From the NCBI GenBank assembly GCA_022706625.1, contig JAKJCD010000034.1, forward strand, positions 369 through 13,254: DNA of 12,886 bases, written 5' to 3'. A program made the position numbers and the translations under genes. Numbering within the stretch: position 1 is the stretch's first letter; the number at the start of each line of letters is the position of its first letter. This stretch comes from Bacillota bacterium. GTDB taxonomy: Bacteria; Bacillota; Clostridia; Peptostreptococcales; Anaerovoracaceae. This document shows, one piece after another, positions 1-6,955 of this stretch. The notes under the pieces were generated by a model. That model did no database searches. It worked only from the letters and a program-made list of their open reading frames with translations, and had not been told where the DNA came from.

Positions 1-45
1 ATCAGTGAACAGGTCAGGAAGCTTACGTTTGGGGGTGATGAGTAA
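1..45 (+). CDS. ortA: 3' end of ortA, 2-amino-4-ketopentanoate thiolase alpha (small) subunit, partial
   Basis: Only the last 14 codons and a TAA stop (43-45) are present, read in frame from base 1 and ending in the residues TFGGDE. The stop overlaps the ortB start as TAATG, a one-base overlap typical of translationally coupled subunits. The identity rests on position: in known ornithine clusters the small thiolase subunit OrtA directly precedes OrtB. The fragment is too short for homology to prove it. The GGGGGTG inside these last codons (31-37) also serves as the ortB ribosome binding site. Confidence 0.7.
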   Translation: MSEQVRKLTFGGDE

Positions 46-1445
46 TGGCGTTGGCGAACGATTATAATTCCGTGATGTCCCGCAAGGGCGAGATCATGAA
101 GAAATCCGTAGGAATCGATTACGAAAGCTTCGAAAGCGGTTCAATTGCCTTTGATTATGAAAAAATGATGAGGGAGACAGGTTATACTCTTGAGGAGATG
201 CAGAATATCCAGCGCAGCGTCCATGTGGGGAACACCCCTGTTATAGAGCTGAGGAATATCACCGCATTAGCCAGAAAATGTGCAAAGCCCGGGTATGGAG
301 CCAGAATCTTCATCAAGGATGAAGCCAGCAATCCTTCGGGGAGCTTTAAAGCAAGAAGAGCGGCCAACTCGGTTTATCATGCTAAAAGACTTGGCTTTAA
401 AGGTGTTGTAACAGCTACCAGCGGCAACTATGGAGCAGCGGTAGCATCACAGGCAGCTATGGCGGGGCTTAAGTGCATCGTTGTTCAGGAATGTTACGAT
501 TCAAAAGGAGTAGGACAGCCGGAAATCATTGAAAAGGCAAGAAAATGTGAAGCATTGGGTGCGGAGGTGGTTCAGCTTTCCGTAGGGCCGGAGCTCTTCT
601 ACAAATTCCTGCTGCTGCTTGAAGAAACAGGCTATTTCAATGCATCTCTTTACACTCCCTTTGGCATAGCCGGGGTAGAGACCTTAGGGTATGAGATAGC
701 CATGCAATTCAGAGAAAAATTTGGGAAGGATCCGGATGCGGTGATATGCACCAACGCAGGCGGCGGAAACCTTACAGGTACTGCCAGGGGCCTGATCAAA
801 GCAGGAGCAGCTACAAAGGTTATAGCTGCATCCGTAAACCTGTCAGGTCTGCATATGGCGGCGGACAGCCAGTTCAACAAGAAGTCCTTTACCACCGGGC
901 ATACCGGATTCGGCATGCCCTTTACGACCTGGCCGGACCGCTCCGATGTTCCAAGATCAGCCGCAAGGCCGCTTCGCTATATGGACAGATATGTGACCAT
1001 CACACAGGGAGACGTATTCTATATGACTGAGGCTCTGGCAAGTCTCGAGGGTTTGGAAAAGGGTCCCGCCGGCAACACCTCTTTAGCGGCTGCTTTTGCA
1101 ATTGCTCAGGAGATGCCGGAAGACCAAAAGATCATCGTTCAGGAAACAGAGTATACGGGAGCGGGAAAGCATGTGCAGCCCCAGCTGACTTTCGCAAGGA
1201 GCAACGGCATCGAAGTTTGTTTCGGCGATCCGGCAGACGAGGTGCCGGGGAAGAATATCCTGCTTCCGCTGCATCCTTCGCTGATTAAAGCCACTGAACA
1301 GGATTTGGATCATATGAGAAGATCTCTTATAAAGACGGCGGTCAACACATTTAAGGTTAAGCCTACGGAGGGAGACATTGCTTTTCTGGCGGAAGACACT
1401 AATTCCTGCGAAGAGTTTGTAAGAGAAACACTGGCAAGCCTTTAG
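45..1445 (+). CDS. ortB: 2-amino-4-ketopentanoate thiolase beta (PLP) subunit OrtB
   Basis: With OrtA this cytoplasmic enzyme cleaves 2-amino-4-ketopentanoate with CoA to acetyl-CoA and D-alanine, the last step of oxidative ornithine fermentation. The 466-residue protein is a fold-type II PLP enzyme related to threonine synthase. The PLP lysine is K102 in the motif PSGSFKARRA. The cofactor-ring loop SGNYG lies at 126-130, and the glycine-rich phosphate-binding loop GGGN at 239-242 within TNAGGGNLTGTARG. Length and N-terminal layout (IDYESFESGSIAFDYEKMM) fit OrtB rather than threonine synthase, and the neighbours settle the assignment. The start at 45 has a GGGGGTG ribosome binding site 7 bases upstream and overlaps the ortA stop. 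A start at 75 is possible but would lose this coupling. No key residue appears to be missing. Confidence 0.93.
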   Translation: MALANDYNSVMSRKGEIMKKSVGIDYESFESGSIAFDYEKMMRETGYTLEEMQNIQRSVHVGNTPVIELRNITALARKCAKPGYGARIFIKDEASNPSGSFKARRAANSVYHAKRLGFKGVVTATSGNYGAAVASQAAMAGLKCIVVQECYDSKGVGQPEIIEKARKCEALGAEVVQLSVGPELFYKFLLLLEETGYFNASLYTPFGIAGVETLGYEIAMQFREKFGKDPDAVICTNAGGGNLTGTARGLIKAGAATKVIAASVNLSGLHMAADSQFNKKSFTTGHTGFGMPFTTWPDRSDVPRSAARPLRYMDRYVTITQGDVFYMTEALASLEGLEKGPAGNTSLAAAFAIAQEMPEDQKIIVQETEYTGAGKHVQPQLTFARSNGIEVCFGDPADEVPGKNILLPLHPSLIKATEQDLDHMRRSLIKTAVNTFKVKPTEGDIAFLAEDTNSCEEFVRETLASL

Positions 1446-1532
1446 ACAAATTAAACGTCATATTAAAATTTGGATGCGGCGGGCAGGCTATCTGCGAGAT
1501 TCTGCCACCGGATCCGGGAAGGAAGGAAAAAG

Positions 1533-1889
1533 ATGAAGAGAGCAGATGATTTTCAGGAAAGGCGCAAACATTTAGCCAATCTCTCTGATGAAGAACTGTA
1601 TCGGAGGTTTTGGCAATTAACGGAACAGGTAATAGATCCGTTGCTCGAGCTGGGAAAGAAGAACACGACCCCGTCCATCGAAAGGTCCGTGCTTCTTCGT
1701 ATGGGCATATCATCCTTAAATGCAAAACCCATCGTAGAAGGCTGCATTGACAGGGGCCTCATAGCAAAAGGGGCCGGCAATGTGCTTTATAAGCTTGCCA
1801 AGGCAAAGGAGATTTCCATAAGAGAAGCCGGTGACATGCTGGCAGAGGGTAGAGGCTGGGATGAAGCCGCCGCTCTTTTCCGGGGTTAA
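1533..1889 (+). CDS. oraS: D-ornithine 4,5-aminomutase small subunit OraS
   Basis: OraS is the small subunit of the adenosylcobalamin- and PLP-dependent D-ornithine 4,5-aminomutase, which converts D-ornithine to 2,4-diaminopentanoate. The 118-residue product is close to the roughly 121 residues of the A. sticklandii subunit. It is charged and mainly helical, starts MKRADDFQERR, and includes the segments LSDEELYRRFWQL and SVLLRMGISS. The frame stays open upstream to an ATG at 1470, but the start at 1533 is preferred: a GGAAGG site lies 6 bases upstream (1521-1526), and the 21 extra residues look unlike the family. The gene sits between ortB (87-base gap) and oraE (13-base gap), as in other ornithine clusters. 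The small subunit has no cofactor motif of its own. Confidence 0.92.
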   Translation: MKRADDFQERRKHLANLSDEELYRRFWQLTEQVIDPLLELGKKNTTPSIERSVLLRMGISSLNAKPIVEGCIDRGLIAKGAGNVLYKLAKAKEISIREAGDMLAEGRGWDEAAALFRG

Positions 1890-1902
1890 GGGGGTGCATG
1901 AG

Positions 1903-4128
1903 ATGAAAGATAAAAAACTGGTACGCAACGAAAAGCTGGATATTGAATATATCTTGAAAGACCTTGATAAGTACAGGCCCAAAAGAAGAGGATGGACTTG
2001 GAGGACAGTAGAACCGGGACTCAAAATGGGGCCCTTTACCTACCGTGAAGCCACCGTCCCGCTAAAAAACGGAGTTGGATTGCCGTCTTCCAAATACTTC
2101 GACTGGATAGATCCTCAGCCCCAGCCTGTCATCACCACGGAAATCGCCTCGGGCCGTTTTGAGGATGATATTCGCAGAATGAGGATGGGCGCTTGGCACG
2201 GCGCCGATCATATCATGGTTATCCGCACTATGGGTCAGTCTCATATAGACGGTCTGATCGAGGGGACCCCCCAGGGTGTAGGCGGAGTGCCCATTACCCG
2301 CAAGCAGGTCAGAGCTCAGAGAAAGGCTCTGGATATGATCGAAGAAGAAGTGGGAAGGCCCATAAACTACCACTCATATGTGTCGGGAGTAGCCGGTCCG
2401 GAAGTTGCGGTCATGTTTGCCGAAGAGGGTATAAATGGCGCACACCAGGATCCACAGTATAATGTTTTGTACCGCAACATCAATATGGTTCGCTCCTTCG
2501 TCGATGCCTGTGAATCCAAGAAAGTGATGGCATGGGCCGACATAGCCCAGATAGACGGCGCCCACAATGCCAATGCCACGGCGAGAGAAGCTTGGAAGGT
2601 TATGCCTGAGCTCATCGTTCAGCATGCGATCAACAGTCTCTTCTCAGAAAAGGCCGGGATCAAGCCGACGAACATCTGCCTTTCTACGGTTCCTCCAACA
2701 GCACCGCCTGCACCTTGCGTATACATGGACCTTCCCTATGCGGTGGCTCTTAGGGATTTCTGCGACAAATATCGCATGAGAGCTCAGATGAACACCAAGT
2801 ATATGGAGGCCTCGGCAAGGGAAGCAACAGTTACTCATGTGCTCAACATGCTGATCTCAAAGCTCACAAGGGCGGACATCCAATCAACGATCACTCCGGA
2901 CGAAGGAAGAAACGTACCCTGGCATATTTACAACATGGAAGCCTGTGACACTGCAAAGCAGACTCTGATAGGTATGGACGGCCTCATGGAAATGGTCCAG
3001 CTGAAGGATGAAGGTCCCTTGAGAGAAATGGCAAGAGAGATCAAAGAAAGAGCCTGCCTCTTCATGGAAGAGATCGTTGAATGCGGCGGCTATTTCAAAG
3101 CGGTGGAAGAAGGATTCTTTGTGGACTCCGGCAACTATCCTGAGAGGAACGGGGACGGCATATTCCGCAAATCCGACGGCGGTATCGGAATCAACTCCGT
3201 TTACGAGAGGGATGACGACTACTTTGCACCGGTAACTGCTCACTTCGGATACAATAATGTAGCTCAATACGACCCCAAGGCGGTAAACGATCCGGCAAGC
3301 CTGATCGGCGGCTGCACCTTCGAGGATCCTGATAAGATCGTCTACATCGACGAGCTTGACGATGTGGATAATGTAAATGTGCGCCTTGAAGAAACTAAGA
3401 AGTACAGAAATACAAACCTGCTGAAACCTGAGATGGAATGGGCAGCCGACGGCACGGTCATGGTGAACATGTTCATACCTGCCGAAAGGAGAGTCGCTGA
3501 GATTGCCGCACTCGAGTTTGCTAAGAAGATGAACCTGGAAGAAGCGGAAGTCATCAACCGTGAAACCATGCAGGAGGCAGAGGGCACACGGATCGAGCTT
3601 AAGGGCAGGCTGCCTTTCGACGTTGATGTGGATAAGCTGGTCATTCCACCCGAACGCCATGTGCTTTCCGATGACGAGATAAGAGAAGATGTAGAAAAAT
3701 ATCCTCTTAAGATTGTTTGCGGAACTGTCGGAGAGGACGAACACTCTGTTGGGCTCCGGGAAATCATCGATATCAAGCATGGCGGCATCGAGAGGTTCGG
3801 AATCGAGGTCCATTATCTCGGGACATCGGTACCTGTCGAAAAGCTGGTGGATGCAGCGGTTGAACTGAAAGCCGAAGCGATTCTGGCATCAACCATCATA
3901 AGCCACGATGATATCCATTACAAGAATATGAAGAGGATTCACGAGCTGGCCATAGAAAAAGGAATTCGTGACAAGGTCATGATAGCCGCAGGCGGGACCC
4001 AGGTCGTTCCGGAGAACGCTTTAAAGACCGGCATCGATGCAGGATTCGGCAGAAACAGCCATGGCATCGATGTGGCGACCTTCCTCATTGAAAAGAGAAG
4101 GGAAATGCGGTTCAAAAATAAGATTTAA
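1903..4128 (+). CDS. oraE: D-ornithine 4,5-aminomutase large subunit OraE (B12/PLP)
   Basis: OraE is the catalytic subunit of the radical mutase that moves the C5 amino group of D-ornithine to C4. The 741-residue protein has a long TIM-barrel part, with conserved blocks such as IASGRFEDDIRRMRM, YHSYVSGVAGP and TVPPTAPPAP, followed by a C-terminal Rossmann B12 domain. The B12 motif DxHxxG is at 612-617 (DEHSVG), with H614 as the lower cobalt ligand. K625 lies exactly 11 residues later, matching the His618/Lys629 pair known from the A. sticklandii enzyme, where the lysine holds PLP in the resting open state. LGTSVPVEKL and AAGGTQV complete the cobalamin pocket. The frame is open upstream to 1831 inside oraS, but ATG 1903 is chosen: it has a GGGGGTG site 6 bases upstream and its N-terminus matches the family (RNEKLDIEYILKDLDKY). 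The gene looks intact. Confidence 0.97.
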   Translation: MKDKKLVRNEKLDIEYILKDLDKYRPKRRGWTWRTVEPGLKMGPFTYREATVPLKNGVGLPSSKYFDWIDPQPQPVITTEIASGRFEDDIRRMRMGAWHGADHIMVIRTMGQSHIDGLIEGTPQGVGGVPITRKQVRAQRKALDMIEEEVGRPINYHSYVSGVAGPEVAVMFAEEGINGAHQDPQYNVLYRNINMVRSFVDACESKKVMAWADIAQIDGAHNANATAREAWKVMPELIVQHAINSLFSEKAGIKPTNICLSTVPPTAPPAPCVYMDLPYAVALRDFCDKYRMRAQMNTKYMEASAREATVTHVLNMLISKLTRADIQSTITPDEGRNVPWHIYNMEACDTAKQTLIGMDGLMEMVQLKDEGPLREMAREIKERACLFMEEIVECGGYFKAVEEGFFVDSGNYPERNGDGIFRKSDGGIGINSVYERDDDYFAPVTAHFGYNNVAQYDPKAVNDPASLIGGCTFEDPDKIVYIDELDDVDNVNVRLEETKKYRNTNLLKPEMEWAADGTVMVNMFIPAERRVAEIAALEFAKKMNLEEAEVINRETMQEAEGTRIELKGRLPFDVDVDKLVIPPERHVLSDDEIREDVEKYPLKIVCGTVGEDEHSVGLREIIDIKHGGIERFGIEVHYLGTSVPVEKLVDAAVELKAEAILASTIISHDDIHYKNMKRIHELAIEKGIRDKVMIAAGGTQVVPENALKTGIDAGFGRNSHGIDVATFLIEKRREMRFKNKI

Positions 4129-4147
4129 CAATACTCGGAGTTTAAGC

Positions 4148-4193
4148 TGCTATCCCACAGGGCGGCGATTAAGTCCGCTCCTGTGGGATAGCA
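4148..4193 (+). repeat. Strong intergenic hairpin between oraE and the glmL-like gene
   Basis: A perfect 14-bp inverted repeat (arms 4148-4161 and 4180-4193, GCTATCCCACAGG and its complement plus one closing T-A pair) encloses a further 4-bp GCGG/CCGC stem (4162-4165 with 4175-4178), one bulged T at 4179 and a 9-base loop. No T-run follows (next bases are TAAAGAC), so it is not a standard intrinsic terminator. It lies 19 bases after the oraE stop and 32 bases before the next start. A 3' mRNA stabiliser or processing element that sets unequal expression of oraE and its downstream partner is the likeliest role (inference). Confidence 0.8.
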
Positions 4194-4225
4194 TAAAGAC
4201 AAGTTACTGTAAAGGAACATAAGCA

Positions 4226-5593
4226 ATGAAAATAGATGTCCTGGTTGCCGAAATCGGCTCTACAACTACATTAGTAAACGCTTTTCATAATATTAATTCC
4301 GGCTCTCCGGTTTTTTGGGGGCAAGGTCAGGCTCCGACATCCGTGTTGGATGGGGATGTCCGAATCGGTTTAAAAGGCGCAATAGACGATCTTTGTAAAA
4401 ATAAAGGTGCGGACTCTGTTGAATACGGCGAAATGCTTGCCACTTCCAGCGCTGCAGGGGGTTTGAAGATGACCGTCCACGGTCTTGTCTACGACATGAC
4501 CGCCAAGGCTGCCAAAGAAGCCGCCTTGGGCGCAGGAGCCATCATCCATTCCGTTACAGCAGGCCGCCTGCGCAGGACAGACCTTCAGAAAATCAAAGAG
4601 ATACAGCCTAACTTGATAATGATCGCCGGAGGGGTGGATTACGGAGAGAGAGATACGGCTGTTTATAACGCAGAGATGATCCGCTCTTTAGAACTGTCTA
4701 TCCCGGTAATTTATGCCGGCAATGTGGAAAATCAAGATGAGATGAGGTTAATTTTTGAAGACGCCAAAGCTCCTCTGTACATTGTAGAAAACGTATATCC
4801 TAAAATCGACGAGCTTAATGTGGAACCCGCTAGGCGGGTCATTCAGGATGCTTTTGAAGATCACATCATCCAGGCGCCGGGTATGGAGCATATCCGGGAT
4901 CTGATCACCGGCCCCATTATCCCCACCCCGGGAGCGGTGATGGAAAGCGCGAAGCTGCTGTATGAACATCTGGGAGACTTGGTGGTACTTGATGTAGGCG
5001 GAGCCACCACGGATCTTCATTCCGTTACGGAAGGTTCAGAGGAGATCTCAAGGATTTTGATCAGCCCGGAGCCAAAGGCAAAGCGCACGGTTGAGGGGGA
5101 TTTAGGCGTCTACATCAACATTGCCAATATAGTGGAAAGCATAGGCCGGGAAAAGCTGTCGGAAGAGCTGGGACTTGATATAGACAAAATCATGGAAAAC
5201 TACAGGTTCGTACCCAGGACGGATGAAGAAGTTCGGTTTGTGGAGCGCCTGACCAAAGAAGCAGTCATCAAGGCAACAGAGCGCCATGCAGGGCGGATCC
5301 GCTACGTTTACGGGCCGTCGGGCAGATCGACCTTAGCGGAGGGCAAAGACCTGTCGCAAGTAAAGTACATCATAGGAACAGGCGGAGCATTGACGCGGCT
5401 TCCCAACCGCAGAGAAATATTAGAGGCTATTGCTCTTCACAATGAGACCGGATTGTTGCTATTCCCGGGGACGGAGGCAAAGACTCTGATCGATAACGAT
5501 TATATTATGGCTTCATTAGGTGTGCTTTCTAAGCGTTATAAAGATGCGGCAGTCTGTTTTCTGGAGCGGAGCCTTTGCTGCAGCTTGAGATAG
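4226..5593 (+). CDS. GlmL/MutL-like ATPase of ornithine degradation, putative OraSE reactivase
   Basis: This 455-residue cytoplasmic protein belongs to the GlmL/MutL family, named for the gene found with B12-dependent glutamate mutase, and has an actin/Hsp70-like ATPase fold. Phosphate-1 motif: AEIGSTTT at residues 8-15. Phosphate-2 motif: DVGGATTD at 256-263. Adenosine-side loop: GTGGA at 384-388. The usual family ending IDNDYIMASLGVLS is present. Related proteins occur in ornithine clusters of other Clostridia. The presumed job is ATP-driven repair of OraSE, exchanging damaged cobalamin for intact adenosylcobalamin. That role is inferred from family and position. The start at 4226 has an AAAGGA site 9 bases upstream, and its N-terminus begins at the first strand of the ATPase fold. 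It is separated from oraE by 97 bases holding a strong hairpin. A chaperone role in apo-enzyme assembly is an alternative. Confidence 0.9.
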   Translation: MKIDVLVAEIGSTTTLVNAFHNINSGSPVFWGQGQAPTSVLDGDVRIGLKGAIDDLCKNKGADSVEYGEMLATSSAAGGLKMTVHGLVYDMTAKAAKEAALGAGAIIHSVTAGRLRRTDLQKIKEIQPNLIMIAGGVDYGERDTAVYNAEMIRSLELSIPVIYAGNVENQDEMRLIFEDAKAPLYIVENVYPKIDELNVEPARRVIQDAFEDHIIQAPGMEHIRDLITGPIIPTPGAVMESAKLLYEHLGDLVVLDVGGATTDLHSVTEGSEEISRILISPEPKAKRTVEGDLGVYINIANIVESIGREKLSEELGLDIDKIMENYRFVPRTDEEVRFVERLTKEAVIKATERHAGRIRYVYGPSGRSTLAEGKDLSQVKYIIGTGGALTRLPNRREILEAIALHNETGLLLFPGTEAKTLIDNDYIMASLGVLSKRYKDAAVCFLERSLCCSLR

Positions 5594-5651
5594 GAATGCC
5601 TTCGATGTATTTCGCAAACTCGGGAAACAATTATTTGGTCCGAGGGAAAGG

Positions 5652-6737
5652 ATGAATGACATGTACCCAAGATTAGTGTTTGATTTAAACAAGGTTAGGC
5701 AAAATCTGGACGCTGTCAGCAGTATAGTCAAGGCAGGAAGCTGCTCGCTGATGATCGTTACAAAATCCTTCTGCGCCGACAGACGAATGGCAGAGCTTAT
5801 TGCAAGCCATCCCGGGGTGGATTATTTCGCCGACTCCAGGATAAAAAACATTAAAGTCTATCATGATTTACCTAAAGAGTCGGTGCTGCTGCGTCTTCCT
5901 CAGCACGGGGAGATAGAAGAGGTCGTAAGGTATGCAGACATAAGCTTCAACTCTGAAATGTCAACGGTGAGGCTTCTTAGCAAGGAGGCAGTCAAACAGG
6001 ACAAGAGCCACAAGATAGTGCTAATGATCGATTTAGGGGATCTCAGGGAAGGGATATTCTTCCGGGATAGGGATATGATCGACGCAGCCGTGGAAGAGAT
6101 CCTCGCACTGCCCAACATAGAGCTTTTCGGACTGGGTGTGAATCTGACCTGCTACGGGGCGATCATACCGAAGCACGATAATTTATCCATACTGACAAAA
6201 CTGGCCGAGGAAATCAGGAGGAAATATAGTATTGAGCTTCCTATGGTCTCCGGCGGCAACTCCAGCTCTCTCTATTTAATAGATAAGAGCGAACTGCCGG
6301 AAGGCATCAATAACCTTCGGCTGGGCGAAGCATTTATCTTAGGCAATGAAACTGCTTACGGTGAACGGATCCCCGGCACCAATGCCGATGCGGTGACTCT
6401 GGAGGCACAGATCATAGAGCTGAAGGTCAAACCATCCCTTCCTATAGGCGAAGTGGGCATGGATGCCTTCGGTCAGCGGCCGGTCTATGAGGACAGGGGA
6501 AACATCAAAAGGGCGATACTGGCCATAGGAAAGCAGGATGCAGATGTAGGCAGCATGACACCCGAAGATCCTGACATCGATATTCTTGGAGCAAGCTCGG
6601 ATCATCTCATCATGGATGTGACCCGTTCTAAAATAGAATATAAAGCAGGGGACGCCATATCATTTACATTGGGCTATGGAGGGCTTCTAAAGGCGGCTAC
6701 CAGCAGCTATGTAGATCGAGCCTACATCAACGGCTGA
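5652..6737 (+). CDS. orr: Ornithine racemase Orr (alanine racemase N-terminal family)
   Basis: Orr interconverts L- and D-ornithine and so feeds the D-specific OraSE mutase. The 361-residue protein has the PLP barrel of alanine racemase. The PLP lysine is K38 in MIVTKSF, and the cofactor-phosphate region is MVSGGNSSSLYL. The C-terminal part (DAISFTLGYGGLLKAATSSY) is the type seen in the ornithine/lysine racemase-like branch rather than in YggS, which is shorter. Two starts are possible: 5652 (GAGGG site about 5 bases upstream) and 5661 (AAAGG site 9 bases upstream, protein starting MYPRL as many relatives do). The choice changes only three residues. It is the last gene of the ornithine cluster and is followed after 27 bases by a terminator. 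No ornithine transporter or antiporter gene follows it here. Confidence 0.92.
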   Translation: MNDMYPRLVFDLNKVRQNLDAVSSIVKAGSCSLMIVTKSFCADRRMAELIASHPGVDYFADSRIKNIKVYHDLPKESVLLRLPQHGEIEEVVRYADISFNSEMSTVRLLSKEAVKQDKSHKIVLMIDLGDLREGIFFRDRDMIDAAVEEILALPNIELFGLGVNLTCYGAIIPKHDNLSILTKLAEEIRRKYSIELPMVSGGNSSSLYLIDKSELPEGINNLRLGEAFILGNETAYGERIPGTNADAVTLEAQIIELKVKPSLPIGEVGMDAFGQRPVYEDRGNIKRAILAIGKQDADVGSMTPEDPDIDILGASSDHLIMDVTRSKIEYKAGDAISFTLGYGGLLKAATSSYVDRAYING

Positions 6738-6764
6738 CCGCCTGAATATATCGGGTTAAAATGC

Positions 6765-6797
6765 AAAGCCACGGAATAGATCTTCCGTGGCTTTATT
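6765..6797 (+). terminator. Intrinsic terminator closing the ornithine operon
   Basis: A perfect 12-bp stem, AAAGCCACGGAA (6765-6776) with TTCCGTGGCTTT (6783-6794), has a 6-base loop TAGATC and ends in CTTTATT. It lies 27 bases after the orr stop. The AAA...TTT edges give the usual rho-independent layout, with a short T-run. Confidence 0.88.
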
Positions 6798-6844
6798 ACT
6801 GCAATCTTCTCTGGTTTAACCAAAGACTATCAGATTGTATCGTG

Positions 6845-6875
6845 TTTAAAAAAGGAGTAAAGATGTTATTATAAT
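6845..6875 (+). promoter_or_regulatory. Candidate promoter of copA
   Basis: A perfect TATAAT hexamer (6870-6875) follows a TTTAAA -35-like hexamer (6845-6850) after a long 19-base spacer, about 80 bases before the copA start and after the orr terminator. No CopY box, CsoR-like or CueR-like dyad could be recognised. The call rests mostly on the -10 element in a stretch that must contain a promoter if the upstream terminator works. Confidence 0.35.
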
Positions 6876-6955
6876 AAACAGAATATGGTTTTTACCAGCT
6901 AAAGATACTCGAATGGTAGTTATGAATATACAAAAACAGCGGGAGGTGCAGCATA

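Noticed and set aside
1470..1532. Upstream extension of oraS by 21 codons
   Set aside because: No ribosome binding site for ATG 1470, and the residues do not resemble the family. The GGAAGG site fits the start at 1533.
1446..1532. Short GGCAG/CTGCC pairing and the CCGGATCCGG palindrome between ortB and oraS
   Set aside because: The 5-bp stem has a long loop and no T-run, and the palindrome is short. Neither supports a terminator or operator call inside the operon.
1831..1902. Upstream extension of oraE into oraS
   Set aside because: It would overlap 59 bases of oraS and lacks a ribosome binding site. The start at 1903 has GGGGGTG and the family-like N-terminus.
2884..3813. Open frame of 309 codons on the - strand opposite oraE
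   Set aside because: It lies wholly inside the strongly conserved oraE coding sequence, has no recognisable domain and reflects codon bias of the true gene. Other antisense frames over ortB, oraE and orr were dropped for the same reason.
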